Assembly (NCBI GenBank): GCA_011800805.1
Contig: MPNW01000157.1
Location: 182,301-246,300, forward strand
DNA from: Hirudo medicinalis
Taxonomy: Eukaryota > Annelida > Clitellata > Hirudinida > Hirudinidae
Direction: 5' to 3'
Length of the DNA: 64,000 bases
Position 1 is the first letter of the stretch. The number at the start of each line of letters is the position of its first letter. The notes under the pieces are model-generated. The model was not told the DNA's origin. It saw only the letters and a program-made list of their open reading frames with translations, and did no database searches. Below are positions 24,680 through 36,870 of the stretch, piece after piece. The position numbers and the translations under genes are program-made.

Positions 24680-25030
24680 AAGCATATTGCAGCTATTCTT
24701 CGCTCTTGAATCAACCTTTGTGGCATGACTTTGTGGCATCTTGAATCAAGGTCAAATCTCGTTCTGCATGATCATTCGTTATTGCCTTGAAGTTAAGATT
24801 GCCTCTGCGGCCTTGAAGTCATCAATGCTGTTCCATGAATCAGGATCTTTGGCTAGAAATCCAATTGGCATGCTCAAAATAGAAAACAGATTTCTGTTTC
24901 TCAGATAAAATCTTTGAGACAAAATTAGGAAGTCTCTTCTGCTATACCTTTATCAATAACCTGGTAATCTAGAATCTGCTTCCCTGATGGCAATTTACTT
25001 CCTTCAATTCCATCAGCATTCTAACAAGAT
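24680..25030 (-). pseudogene. Relic of an uncharacterised transposon-associated protein
   Basis: Minus-strand frames give DPDSWNSIDDFKAAEAI followed by ITNDHAERDLTLIQD. This resembles the DP.W....F..A and VND.AERGV.LIQD blocks of a multi-copy uncharacterised protein family in invertebrate genomes. It may be the C-terminal part of the same kind of ORF as at 6.8-7.4 kb, but that link is only a guess. Several stops. Confidence 0.35.
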
Positions 25031-25271
25031 CAATTTGTGAATGCAATGTCATTTGAAAATGCTAAGATCACTAAACATGTATAAAAATTTAATTTGATTT
25101 ATTTAAAACAAGGCAACTAGAAGAAATTTAAAAATGCGAGATGATTACAGTGCAAGATTTGAACAAGATTTATTTAAATGCTATCTCAGCTGCCCATGAA
25201 TTATATTACAAGCTTACTAAATAAAATTATAAATTATTTCATTAAATATATCAAAAATTCTTAGTAAATTA

Positions 25272-26280
25272 TAGGGCTGCAGATTTATGTGCGTTAACGG
25301 AAGATTAATGCGTTAAATTTTTTTTACAATTAACATTATTAACGCGACGATTAACTCGTTAAATTTTTTTAATTTCATAAAATTGTTTTATAAATTTTTA
25401 ATTTGATAAATATTTTCATCGAAAATTTGTGTTTGTCTTTGTTTTGTGTCACTCGACTTCCTTTTTGTTTACGAAGACTGTTTCGCGCTTGAAAAGCTAC
25501 CTCGGTGTCAATGGTCATACTATTGATCATTCTTGGAGTCTTCATTCTTTTGCTTTAGCTGTTTACCATGTGGATGACCGTCATTATTCTAATCATGTGC
25601 ACAGCACTTTACTGCAGTTGCTAATAATTTGGGTAATTATGACAAAATTACAAATTACAAAACACACGCCACAGATAATGCACGAAATGTTACTGCTGCA
25701 GTAACAATGTTGAGCATATGCCGTGTGCAGCTCAAAGTCTTCAGTTATCTGTCAGGAAGGCACTTGATGAATCTGGTGTAGAAAAAAAAAGCACGCAAAA
25801 TTGTTGGCCATTTCAGGCATAGCCCTGCAAATGATGTGGAGCTTCACGCCGAACAAAGTCAACCAAAAATCTGAGTATTTGATACTAGATGTATCCACTC
25901 GTTGGAATTCCACTCTGCAAATGATCCAGCGACTTACAAGAAATAAAGCAGCAGTCTCTGCTGCTGTTGAAAAATCTTCCAAAACAACCAAATGTTGTGA
26001 AGAATTTCTCTATTTTCCAGTGTAGACAAGTGTCTGGTCCTTTAATGGATGTGCTTGAAAGGGATCATGCATGCCACAATCACACATTGGAAAAAGCCAG
26101 AGTAGGGCAGCCAGAGGTAAAGAAGAAGAAGAAGAAATATGAAGCTCTACATGACCAAGTTGCTCACATTGTGCATGGCTATCAAGAGCAACACAAACTT
26201 CGTTTTGTTGAGGCGGATGATTTGCTAATTTGCAATAATCTGTGTTTATTGTTTACATGCTCGGCGTCGGCGTGTTAACG
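25272..26280 (+). pseudogene. BED/hAT transposase relic
   Basis: Begins with TAGGGCTGCAGATTTATG followed by repeated TTAACG/CGTTAA, a pattern known at hAT termini. Plus-strand pieces in different frames read DHSWSLHSFALAVYHV, ATDNARNVTAAV, VGHFRHSPAN and LDVSTRWNSTLQMIQRL, the order found in ZBED/hAT transposases. Frameshifts and stops occur throughout. The 3' end lies near 26.28 kb (TGTTAACGCC) but is not defined. Confidence 0.7.
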
Positions 26281-26429
26281 CCGCGTGTTTCGTGTTCTCT
26301 AGTTTACTCGTTCTTTTGAGACTCACTCTTGGACTACTGAGTGATTACTATTAATAACTGTTTCTGGACATTTTCGGTAACTGTTTTTTATAAACTTTTA
26401 AAAAGTTCTTATAAAAACAACTTGTATTC

Positions 26430-27168
26430 GCTCGCCCGCATTGAATGGATATCATCCGGTACTCCCGAGAAGAGCCCTTTTCATTTCTCCCCCCAAAAGA
26501 TGATGTCAAGGTTGCCAGAGAGGTGAGAAAAACTGTATTCATTCACAAAATCAGGAGCCCACGCCAAGTTCGATCCAGGGTGTGCAATGGGCTCAATGGC
26601 AACAAAGACCAGGCCATTAGACGCCAATCCCCTGTGAAACTTGGCCTACTAAATGCGCGCTCAGCCGTAAACAAAGCCGCACTTATCCAGGACAGCCTAT
26701 GTGATGGAGCTCTGGATATCTTTGTCTTGACCGAGACTTGGATAACTTCCGACGCTCCTAGCTCCATCACAAACAGCCTCGCTCCAGACGGCTTCATCAA
26801 CACCCACCAACATCGCGCAACATCCTCCATCGACAAGCGCGGGGGCGGCATCGCAGTCATCCATCGCCAGGATATTAAATCATCTAAAATAGATCACGAT
26901 TTCTCTAGATTTGAAAGCCTCAAATTTAACACCCGAAAATCATCATTCATAGTTTCATCAATCTATCACCAGCCTGGACCCATTACGTCTTCATTCATCG
27001 TTGAATTTGAAGAGCTCATCGACTTCATCTCATCTCACAGCGTCCCGTTCGTCATCTGCGGGGATTTCAATGCACCTGGCTCGGAGACAAGAATTCATCA
27101 CCTTCTGGAGGACGCAATTGAGTCTCATAAACTAGTTCAACACGTCACCTCCCCAACTCACTCCCACN
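26430..27168 (+). pseudogene. LINE endonuclease fragment (CR1-like ORF2 5' part)
   Basis: About 240 open codons with the AP-endonuclease signatures LGLLNARSAVNK, DIFVLTETWI, GGGIAVIH and FVICGDFNAPG in order. The frame runs into a single N at 27168, after which the sequence no longer resembles a LINE. No RT follows. The RT piece at 24.1 kb is upstream, so this is a different copy or a rearranged one. Confidence 0.85.
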
Positions 27169-28833
27169 TTCCACGTACGATTCATAAATCTCGATGTCAT
27201 GATGCTCTGACTTTTCTTCATGCAAAACCTCCTTCACCATTAATAATTTGAGACCTTTTCCCATTGCCGAAAGAATTCTTCTGGCTGATTATTATTAAAA
27301 ATTGATAATTAATTTCAAATACCATTAAACATAACATCAGTGATTTGGTAATTATATTTCCATATCATTAATTATATCACATCACATCATGGATTTTCAC
27401 ACAGGTTGTAAGTTGTATGTTTCATCTGCATTTCCTAACATGGTTATAAATAATAATACTTAATTTTTTTATCACATATTTCAGTTCTACTTGTTTAGAA
27501 TGTTGCATCACATTTATAATTGTTTAGGTAAATATAAAATTAAATGTTGAAATTGTTCTACAAAGTTTCTAGTGAGTGAGTCATAAAGCAAGAATTGCGT
27601 GGGAGCTTAAATTCAATAATTTAGAATAAATATGTTCACGTTTTGAGAGATTTGTGAGATTTCTCGCAATTTCACGGTCTGCAATGGTCTGACCACTGGC
27701 AATATTTCTCAAAAATTCATTTGCTCCTGGATTCAAATTTTCTCTGTTGCAATTATATTTCAAACATATTAAATAAATAATTGACATTTTTCATTGTAAA
27801 TGAAATATTTAAACCTTAATTGCTCTTTTTTATCATCATCAGTATCATCTGAAAAGTAATTCAATTTGTTGTAATAGGATTAATAAAATAATTAAAAATG
27901 AAATTGAATAATTGATAGCTATTCTTAAATTATGCTTATATTTTTCTGTCCCTCTTAAAAAATTTCCAAAAAGTAGAACTTCTTGAGCAAGTTGAAAAAT
28001 TTATAGATTTCACTTATCCATGAGATATAAACATTAGAATGGATAGCAAAGAAAATATCTTGGATTTCAGATCTCAGACAATCAAAAATCAGTGATCCAT
28101 GCTAAAGAGAATAATTAACCAAAGATAGAATTTTATGTAATTATTATTTTCTAGCAACTTTGATTTAAAAATAAGTCTGAATTATCTTGTTTTGCAAATA
28201 TGTGCATGGGAGTCTCTTTAGAGATCAGCTAAAAATTATATGGATTTGGTTAAGGCTAGCCCAGTGAAAAATCATATTGTTAAAAGCCTGTGATATCACT
28301 GTTAGCCAGTTGATAACTCTGCAATCCGGTGACGTTTAGGTGGTAAAATTGTCAGCATCAGTAAGATAGTTAAGATGGCAATTAAGTTAGGCAAAACGGC
28401 CCTGATTACCCGTTGGGAATTGCCTAATGAATGGCTGGGGTAGTGGGCCAACTTTTTAAAGTTATTTCATGGGTAAATATTTTGATTGTATGGATGGAAA
28501 TATTGTGATATTCTCTTTCAGATGTCTTTTATTAGGTAATTTCATGATATTGGCAATGAGGTTGTCATTACCAACAGTGTTGCCAGTGGACTTTTTGAAA
28601 AAACCCAGATTACATTAAGTCAAATTTTACCGTCACTAATTATTATTTTTCACTTATCTCTTCATTTTATTCTTTATAGTCACGAATTCACAATTAATTA
28701 AAGAATTCGTTATTAATAACACAAAATTATGTGAGCCAAACAATTTATTTCAGTTAAAAAATTCCAGTGAGTCAGCATCTGTTTCAACAATTGCATCAAG
28801 ATCACATACATTTAAAATTAACTGAGAATTCTG
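27169..28833. other. Intergenic, AT-rich
   Basis: Nothing recognised on either strand. Short open frames are at chance length and base composition is very AT-rich. Confidence 0.5.
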
Positions 28834-29280
28834 ATGATGAAATCTCAAGCCAAGCTAGTTCTTCTCAATCCCAGCCTTAATGGCTCTGAATGCCTGAGGC
28901 AACTGCACTGGTTACACCTTGGCATCATTTTCAAAATATCCTTAATCACCTATCGTACTCTAGCCACATCCAACCCTCCCTATCTCAACCAACTCATTCA
29001 CCGCCGCCATATTCCCAACCACCTTCGTTCATCCTCCGCAATTCATCTTCACCAACCAGTCCACAGATCATCCATCGTCAATCGAGGCTTCACCTATGCC
29101 TCGCCTGCCGTCTGGAACGACCTTCCCCCCACCATCAGGTCTCAACCGACGCTCGAACTCTTCAAGCGCCAGTTGAAGACTCACCTCTTCAAAATAGCGT
29201 TGGACGGAGAACCGAGGCACCTCTGACGCTCTGCATACGGCGCCATAAAAATGAACTATTATTATATTATTATTATTAAT
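28834..29280 (+). pseudogene. LINE 3' end (ORF2 C-terminal domain) with ATT tail
   Basis: The open frame to 29226 shows LHWLHLGIIFKISLITYRTL, NPPYLNQL, SPAVWNDLPPTIR and LFKRQLKTHLF. This is the conserved C-terminus of CR1/L2-type ORF2. It is followed by an (ATT)n microsatellite (29259-29278), the usual 3' terminus of these elements. It is 5'-truncated, as most LINE copies are. Confidence 0.85.
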
Positions 29281-29495
29281 GCAAGGATTTATGTAAATTA
29301 AAGATTATTCATGTCATATGCCTGTTTATCCTGTTTTAATTTCACATACTTTTTATAATATGTTGTTTTAAACGACGGTCTCAATATATGCCGAATTTAT
29401 TATTGAATTTATTCAGTTCACAAATGAATGGTATTACTCGGGCCACCCTTATGTTATGTCAATTTTGTAATGAAAACGCAAAAAATAAAGGTCGT

Positions 29496-29741
29496 TGTTG
29501 TGACGTTGCATTACAATACGGAAACGTTTGGTATAAAAGGAGTGGATATCGGGGTTTAGGGAGGTAGCATGCGAGTTAATTACGGAGTTGTTACGTGGTG
29601 TGTCTTTCGAGGAGTTCCCGGGCGATATTATTGGAGTACGTTTCAGTTGTCGATAGTGGCGTGTTTTATTTCAATTGTTTTTGGGAATAAAAGCAAAGTT
29701 CTGTTTTTCTATAAAGTTGAGTCTCATACAAAGACCTAACA
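29496..29741 (+). repeat. 5' LTR of the Ty3/gypsy element
   Basis: 246 bp starting TGTTGTGACG and ending GACCTAACA. Its end matches the surviving 3' LTR stub. A possible poly(A) signal AATAAA lies at about 29689. Confidence 0.85.
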
Positions 29742-29866
29742 ACTGGCGCAATCGACGAAAATTTCAAGGAGAACTGCCGTTACAAGAATCTTGAAAGACT
29801 TTTGTTACAAAGCCATTTGTTGGCTTACAGTTGTGAGTTTTCAAAGTTTTGTTGTTATTTTTGCAA

Positions 29867-30293
29867 ATGGCAGACATTGCAAAGTTCCTAGACGCATTTC
29901 CAAAGCAAATGGAGACGTTGGTGCGTTCACTGACGGAGAATTCAACTGCTATTCCAAATTTCGTATCTTTCGAACCGACTAAGGAGTTGTGGAATGATTA
30001 CTTGAGCCGTTTTTTGACTTTTGTGGAGGCCAATTCAATTCTCACAGCAAAAATTCCACAGGTTTTTCTAACAAACCAATCCCCTGCAGTTTACAAACTC
30101 TTGCAGACAGCTGCAGCTCAACAGCCCATACCATGCGACGTGAACAAGTTAGACTTTGCCGAGATACAAGAAGTCATGTTTCAAAATTTCAACCCAAAAA
30201 GATTTGTGGTACGGGAACGTTTTCGATTTTGGACTGAAGTTAAGCGAGAGCCAGGAGAGTCAATCCAAGAATTAGCAGCAAAAATTAGAGGAG
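29867..30293 (+). pseudogene. gag fragment of the Ty3/gypsy element
   Basis: The frame opens at the ATG 29867 (MADIAKFLDAF), 125 bp after the LTR. It contains a retrotransposon gag-like helical region (FEPTKELWNDYLSRFLTF, VREPGESIQEL-type block). It is cut by the N gap at 30294, so it is incomplete in this assembly. Confidence 0.75.
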
Positions 30294-30436
30294 NNNNNNN
30301 NNNNNNNNNNNNNNNNNNNNNNNNNNNNNNNNNNNNNNNNNNNNNNNNNNNNNNNNNNNNNNNNNNNNNNNNNNNNNNNNNNNNNNNNNNNNNNNNNNNN
30401 NNNNNNNNNNNNNNNNNNNNNNNNNNNNNNNNNNNN
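30294..30436. other. 143-bp assembly gap (N)
   Basis: Run of N inside the Ty3/gypsy element between gag and RT. The real size may differ. Confidence 0.95.
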
Positions 30437-31573
30437 CACTTCAAGAAGATCTAAATCAAACGCTGGACAGAGGCATTCAGAAGGGAATTTGGATCCCCAC
30501 AAATTTCAACGACTATGGAACACCCATAGTACCGATTCGGAAGAGTTTACGACCAGGAGAACATAAAGCAGGTTTTCGCATTTGTGGAGATTATTCCGTC
30601 ACGGTTAATTCCCAGTTAGAGCCTCATAGACACCCAATGCCTATACGGGAAGATCTCATGCGGAAACTAGGCGGAAGTCGTTATTTCAGCAAAATAGATT
30701 TGGCCTTCAACCAGATTAAACTCGTTCCCGCGAGCCAAAGAAGGCTCGCATTGACTACAAGCCGGGGAGTGCTGTTGCAAACTAGACTTCCTTTCGGCAT
30801 TGTTTCGGCACCGGGTTACTTTCAAGAGATCACGGACAAGTTAACATGTGATCTACAGGGATTGGCAGTTTATCTGGATGATATTCTGATGGGTAGAGAA
30901 AATTCCAGAGAGCATCTACGTAACTTGAAAGCACTGCTACAAAGACTACGTGACAAGGGTCTAGAGTGCAATAAGAAGAAATGCAATTTTGCTAAAGATT
31001 CAATCGAGTACCTTGGCCTCGTCATTTCAAAGAATGGAATTGAAAAAGGAAAACGAGTTGATGCTTTGATAAAGATGCCCATCCCAAAGAACGTCTCAGC
31101 ACTACGATCATTTTTAAGATCAGTGCAATTTACCATAAATTCATTCCAAATTGGGCAACAATAGCGGAGCCGTTAACGAGTCTCACAAGAAAAGAAACAC
31201 CGTGGAGATGGGACTCAGAAGAAGAACGGTCGTTTCAGAGGTTGAAGGATATTGTGTCGAAAGATGTTCAACTGGCTCATTTCGATAAATCCCTTCCCTT
31301 GGGCATTGCATGTGATGCATCAGATACCTCAGATGCATCTCTTTCATCGTTATCCGGATGGAGTCAAGCGACCAATTTTTCACGCTTCAAAAACTCTTTC
31401 GGCTACTCCAGAGAAAATATAGTCAAATACATAAGGAAGCCCTGGCTATAATTTACGCTGTACAGAAGTTTCATCAATATCTTTATGGGCGGAAATTCAT
31501 CTTAGTCTCTGACCACAAACCTCTTTTATCTCTATTCAGTCCATCAAAAATGACTCTTTTTATACCAATGCCA
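30437..31573 (+). pseudogene. pol fragment: reverse transcriptase and RNase H
   Basis: RT blocks in order: KIDLAFNQI, LPFGIVSAPGYFQ, the catalytic YLDD at 30871-30882, and NKKKCNFAKDSIEYLGL. The frame shifts near 31110, with connection and RNase H pieces continuing in other frames ([41 protein letters not shown]). At least two frameshifts and the 3' deletion make it non-functional. The RT-RNase H order with TG..CA LTRs and 5-bp duplication fits Ty3/gypsy. Confidence 0.88.
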
Positions 31574-31813
31574 TCTGTTTTCTATAAAGTTGAGTCTCAT
31601 ACAAAGACCTAACAGTCGTGATTGTAAAATTTAAATATTTTAAAATTCGGGCGACCCTGCCCTTAAATTCCACACTTACGTAATATTCCTGTTAAATCAT
31701 GTAGATCTACCTACACTAAAATTACATAAATTCAATTTAAAACGCCATAATATTCCTGTTTAATTGTGTGCCATTGTCCTGTGCGCAATTGTCTGGTTAA
31801 CAAGGTTTAGTAC

Positions 31814-32190
31814 AGTGTCGGGCAACCGACCTTATTGCTTTGCATAACCCTAAACTAATTTTTTTGTCTCGCGACACCCCAATAAAAAACTTAAACTTAT
31901 ATTTTTAATTTTAATATATAAACAGAGTAAAAGTTATTACTAATGTGAAAGCTGCGATTGCTTTTCATTGCAAATACGATTCATGCGAGGCTCAATTTGA
32001 GAGAGACAAACGCACATTTCCTGTTCGATCATTTGAAGTCTTTCGCGTTTCTTTGGTTTCATTTCAATGAGTAACAGAAAACCATGCTCATAAAAGAACT
32101 TCCAAATGGCACAAATCTTGAGTCCATTTTTTTTTTTACAAGAGCTTCTGTCTGCTCTGTCAAATTTGTCAAAAATCAAAATCTGTCAAA
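31814..32190 (-). pseudogene. hAT-like transposase C-terminal relic
   Basis: A minus-strand open frame (32179-31940) ends in LSQIEPRMNRICNEKQSQLSH, a pattern I associate with C-termini of hAT-derived GTF2IRD2/SCAND3-like proteins. Downstream of it, CAGTGTCGGGCAACC at 31814 looks like a hAT terminus (compare the element starting at 32507). Confidence 0.45.
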
Positions 32191-32506
32191 AGAGATCTGT
32201 TTAATCTAAGATTGTCTTGGAAGAAATTTATTTACTCAAAGAGACAAGTTTGACTTGTCCGAATCAAATTTTAAGAAATGATGTCACGCTTTGTTTTTTG
32301 TCTCGTAAGATGCGAATGAGTGTTTGTTAAGAGTTTGAAATGAAAGGTTGGCTTAACTAGATCAATAAGTTGATTAAAAAATAATTAAGTCACATAAGTT
32401 TTTACTAGAATCTTCCTTGAGTTGTGGTAATGTTGTAATGAGGATTTGAATGACCTCCGGTATTTGCACAGAATGTTCATCGTCAGTCACTAAGAAGAGC
32501 ATAGAA

Positions 32507-34264
32507 CAAGGGTCGGCAACCTTTTGATGATAGTGTCAATTTATTTTCAATTCATTCAGCGCGCCAGCAACATGTGTTACTTGTTAATGAATTTATTATG
32601 TTGGCGTTAAATTAAAGATTTTGAATGTAAAAAAATTTCAATTGATTGTGAATAAACTGCATCAATTAATGTGAGCCTTGTCCTTGCATGCTCTTTGGTA
32701 ATTGTTCAGTATTTGGAACATACTTTGTCACTTTCAGCTTCATACAGTGTTCAGGCATTAAACAGCTTTCTTGTGAGAAAAAAATCTGCTCACAGATATA
32801 AGTTGAGCCAAAAGCTGAAAGAAGAACAAATGCATTTTTTTAAACAGATGAATGCTTCAGGGAGATATATCCAGAAGCTGATTTTTATAAACAGTTTCCT
32901 TCTAGAGTTTTCCTCAATTCCACAAATTTTGATGTCCATAATCCTGATGTTTTAAATCCAACATGCTGCATTTCAGAATCTTCAGTATCCAAAAAAGATC
33001 CAGAACTGATTGGGTGGTGGTCAATATCCTCTAATTTTTTTAGTTCATGGGTGCATAAAATTTCAGTTGTGCAACATTTTAGAGGTAAAGTAAAATTTTT
33101 TCATTTTGTCAGTTTTATCAGATAATCGATGTTGAGCTGTCCTCAACTCATTTATGGTACCACGATACAAATTTTAGTGCGTGTTTAAAATGTAAATGAA
33201 TAAGGAATTGAACAAGAGACAAGAGTTACATGTCACAATATCATTTATTCTTAGAATATTAGTATTGCAGAAATTTTGCAATCTCTCTCTTCAATTCTTG
33301 CCTTTAACCATTCAGAATACATTCTGTCCAAGTCAACTGAGCCTCCTCCAAAATCATAACTCTTGATGCTCATCAGAATGTCTAGATGTTCTTCTAATAG
33401 ATTCATTATCTTAGTCTTCAATGCATTCATCAAAGTAAATATCCACACACACTAGATGCTGGAAAAGTTCCTCCAATATCCTTCAGCTTTGCAAGATCTT
33501 GAAAGTGTTTTAGTGCAAGAATGACCATATCTTGAAAATTCAAGATCAGATATCTTTTGATTTTTTCTGCAACATCATCTTTTAATCATTATATTGATCA
33601 ATGATATCTTCAAGTTTGTACTTTGAACAAAGACTCTTAATTTGCTCAATGCCAAAGTCAAATTGGCACTGAGCAACTGCAGCACAATCAAAAGCTGACC
33701 ACTCATCCATTTCATTTTCTGGAAATCTATCTGCTAGATAATCAAGCAAGATTCTTATGAAGTCTAATGTGGATCTTGTATTCACATTAGTATTCTCTTG
33801 CAAACTTGTGTCTAAGAGAGACTTTACATTCTCACTTCTTGAAACTTCACCATTGAAAATGCACCAAGGCAGAGAAAGTGCAACAAAAATAGTTGGTAAA
33901 CTAGCAAGTCACAAAATATGTTTCCTTGTATGGAAAACCTTAATAAACAAAAAAAAAATAAAATGAAAACTAAAAAACAACAAGTTTAGAAATAACTTTT
34001 GAAGGAATTTTTTTTGTGCATGCTCGTCTCACAGCCTGTAGCTTAGAGGGAACATTGGTGATGGTGAGATCAAGCAAGTCTGGTTTGATGAGGATTATTA
34101 TTTACATTATGGATTCACGAGTTTGGAAGTCTCCACTTCTGTTTGCAAACTCTTCTTTAAGTGTTACATTTATTTTTAAAAGATTAAAACATTGGCCACA
34201 TTTGTTTTTTTGGGTGATCTTCCGTAAGCCATTAAAAATCACTGCCGAAGGTTGCCGACCCTAG
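32507..34264. mobile_element. hAT-type element, about 1.75 kb
   Basis: Inverted ends AGGGTCGGCAACCTT (32509-32523) and AAGGTTGCCGACCCT (34248-34262) match perfectly over 15 bp. This terminus is typical of a hAT group widespread in animals. No clean 8-bp target duplication is visible. Minus-strand open pieces at 33803-33582 (DFIRILLDYLADRFPENE) and 33448-33251 resemble hAT/ZNF862-like host-derived transposases. The plus strand at 32671-32955 is also open, but I do not recognise it. The copy is broken. Confidence 0.7.
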
Positions 34265-34336
34265 TATGTGGTTTTTACAAACTATCTTTAGTCAAGACTA
34301 GACTTAGATCAAAAAGTCTCAAGAAAGACATTATCT

Positions 34337-34362
34337 TACTTATTATTATTATTATTATTATA
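34337..34362 (+). repeat. (TTA)n microsatellite
   Basis: About eight TTA/ATT units. No element attached to it was recognised. Confidence 0.8.
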
Positions 34363-34659
34363 CTTGCATCAACTGGGAAAGATAATTTGATAAAATCATT
34401 GATTGAATTTTGGTATCAAAATTTGCCACTATTGCTAATCGAAGACTCGATTTGTGCTGAATACCGATATATGAATGCAATTTGTTTATTTTCATGTCAT
34501 GAAAATTGTTAATTTAAAAATCTAAAATTTTATATTCATTCATTCTTATATATTCATATATAATTATTATATATTACATATTATGATATATATCTCTAGC
34601 TTATGCTTTGGAATTCTCTTTGGCAATATATGCATACAATAATATTTAGGCCTAATTAG

Positions 34660-36060
34660 GCCGCAGAAAAAGGTTACAAACACTTAACAATTTCCGACAA
34701 CATGTATATCCATTAGCAAATTTTTACAAGTTTCTTCAAAAGAACCACATTATAATACTTGCTCTGCAAAATTATATAAATGGTATTTTTGTTTAATATT
34801 TTAGTAAATATTATTTATATCATGGATAGAAGTAGCTGGAATGTCAGCTAAACAGAAAGATGAAAATGTCAGCCTTCAACACATAAATTTTCCTTAAAAT
34901 GAATGCAATGCAATTAAATATAAATGTTCATGGGGATTCTACATTTTTACAAGATTCAAAGTGCTCTGGTGCTAAATATGTGTGGAAGACCTCAAAAACT
35001 CACACCATAGATTAAAAAATGCTCTTTCTGAAGTTTCCAGGGAAAATATTTCAGCAAATCAAATTACAAGTAGCTTGAAATTTGATGTATACAAGTAGAT
35101 TGTCTGCAACTACTTGAATAATGGTGAAATATTTAATTAGGAGACGTTTGAACTTCTTGAATATCAAACAAGAACACGAAAAAGTGTATATGTCGAGTGC
35201 CAATGAAATGGTCATTTTCAGATCTTTTGAATTAAAATATTTTAATCTGGATGGAAGTGACTGCTACCAATACTATTTCCACAATTTAAATGAGAAAAAT
35301 AAATAAAATTTTAGCAGACATCAAGGAGGAAGCAGAAGCAGGGGTGGAATTTCCTCAAAGCACATGATGTCTTTCGAAAAGGAGGTCAAAATGTTTCAAA
35401 CTATGCTGAAACATCTGAGAGGTTCTTGTCTCCATTTGCTAAGAATAAATATGGTGATAACTTTATGTTTCTAGTTGGATAACATGTCTGTAAATAACTC
35501 CAAGTTGTACAGTTGTACAGGAACATTTTCCAGCTATAATAATCACGGTTATGAGCTGATCGCCAATATATCTACACCTCAACCTAATTGAAAATGTTTG
35601 AAGAACGATCCCCAGTGAAATATATGGATGTTGAAAGGCATATTTTGAAAAGGGAGAGCTGGAAGAGGCAATAACGAAGATGTGGAATGACCTGGAAAAT
35701 GACTAGTTTGAGTTAATTATTAATCGATGAAATATAAGTGTATAAATATTTTAAATAATAAGGAATATGTTACTAAACACTAAAAACGTCATTTGAACAA
35801 AATTAAAAATGTAATTGTTTGATAACATGGCCGTAAATTGAATCTATCCAAAGTATAAGCTTTTTCCGTGGCGGAATAGGACGTTTTGATGAATTTGCAA
35901 GCATCATCTGTTCATTCAAAATGAATTTTGGCACAAACGTGCATCACATAACATCAGAATATACTCACTAAATCCAAATTTGGATTTGATCAGTCCAAGA
36001 TTTTAGGAGTTATGCTAAAATAGAGAGATGTTTGTAACCTTTTTACAAGCACTGTAGGTA
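34660..36060 (+). mobile_element. Tc1/mariner transposon relic
   Basis: AAAAAGGTTACAAACA near the left end and its reverse complement near 36036 form degenerate terminal repeats. Between them, plus-strand frames give GRPQKLT..LKNALSEVSREN (paired-type DNA-binding region), RTRKSVYVECQ, and near 35570 an LNLIENV remnant of the family NPIENVW block, then WNDLEND. Stops and frameshifts are frequent. The distal 250 bp (CGTTTTGATGAATTTGCAAGCAT) recur at 44.9 kb. Confidence 0.7.
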
Positions 36061-36490
36061 AGTATTGTGACAGAGCGGTATTTTCTCATGATGGTATTTT
36101 GACTGCAGACATTTTTCTGTTAAAATGTAAGAATGTCTAAGTAATTTTAATTTACTAGGTCTTGCCGTACAAAATAATTTCAAATGAAGTATATTAGGTC
36201 GTAAATTGATTCATAACATTTAAAAATTAAAATAGCTTTTGCCAAATTGTTATCCTGTGGCTATCTATAAATGATGTCACTCCACTTTACCTTTCAGTCC
36301 CATTTCGATCCAGAAGGATCAGAGATTATTGTAAAAACTTTAACTTTTTGGTTCAACCAGTTTAACGTAAATGCACTTACCACACACACAAACATTTGAA
36401 TGCCCTTGGTAAAATAAAGGCCATTTATGGACAGCCCTTCATTTCGCCAAATACTTATTTAATTTAACCCTATCACCAAATTCATGTTAA
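36061..36490. other. Intergenic, nothing recognised
   Basis: AT-rich sequence with no open frames of note. It might contain the 5' exon(s) of the coiled-coil gene that follows, but no ATG-donor pair is convincing. Confidence 0.4.
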
Positions 36491-36510
36491 TCTAAAATAA
36501 AACAAACACC

Positions 36511-36870
36511 ATCGCAGAAGAAAATAATCGACAAGGTAGGAAAGGCTCAAAAATAAATAACGAACTGGCGGCGCTCATATCTAGAAAGAACAAATTGGTG
36601 TTTCCCTTGGAATCATCGAGAGAACAACTGGAAGAAGAGTTCCTTGAAAACTTGGTCAACTTGCTCAAAACCAAGAATTGTTGTTTGGCCGACGACTTGC
36701 AAAAGATCAACGAAGAAGTCGCAGAGAGCAAGAAAACTGTTGACAAAATGAAATCGCTTTACATCGTTCACTCAGGGATATGCGTGAAATTTTCAGACCG
36801 CATAATAAAGTTCAACAGCGTCATAAAGAAACTGAGAAGTACCTGCGAAAAAAAGACTCCGTATCTTTAG
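36511..36870 (+). CDS. Unrecognised coiled-coil protein, terminal exon
   Basis: Open for about 119 codons from an acceptor (ACCATCGCAG at about 36510) to TAG at 36868-36870. A stop lies just upstream and there is no early ATG, so this looks like the last exon of a spliced gene. The sequence is rich in Glu/Lys/Leu heptads (QLEEEFLENLVNLLKTKN, INEEVAESKKTVDKMK) and then basic (KFNSVIKKLRS). This would suit a small structural or kinetochore/cytoskeletal subunit, but no family is recognised. It ends about 540 bp from the end of GDI, in convergent orientation. Confidence 0.4.
   Translation: MAEENNRQGRKGSKINNELAALISRKNKLVFPLESSREQLEEEFLENLVNLLKTKNCCLADDLQKINEEVAESKKTVDKMKSLYIVHSGICVKFSDRIIKFNSVIKKLRSTCEKKTPYL

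Larger units (their letters stand above)
29496..31614 (+). mobile_element. Ty3/gypsy LTR retrotransposon, internally deleted
   Basis: Flanked by GTCGT at 29491-29495 and 31615-31619, a perfect 5-bp target duplication. The 5' LTR (29496-29741, TG...CA) is followed after 2 bp by a primer-binding-site-like TGGCGCAATCGACG. At the other end only about the last 40 bp of the 3' LTR remain (from about 31574, TATAAAGTTGAGTCTC to CTAACA). RNase H runs directly into this stub, so integrase and most of the 3' LTR were lost after insertion. A 143-bp N gap (30294-30436) hides the gag-protease region. Confidence 0.9.

Noticed and set aside
24070..29280. One single LINE from 24 to 29 kb
   Set aside because: The order is RT, endonuclease, C-terminus with foreign sequence between, whereas ORF2 order is endonuclease, RT, C-terminus; separate fragments are more likely.
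30181..30502. ORFs spanning the N gap
   Set aside because: N translated as X keeps frames open artificially.
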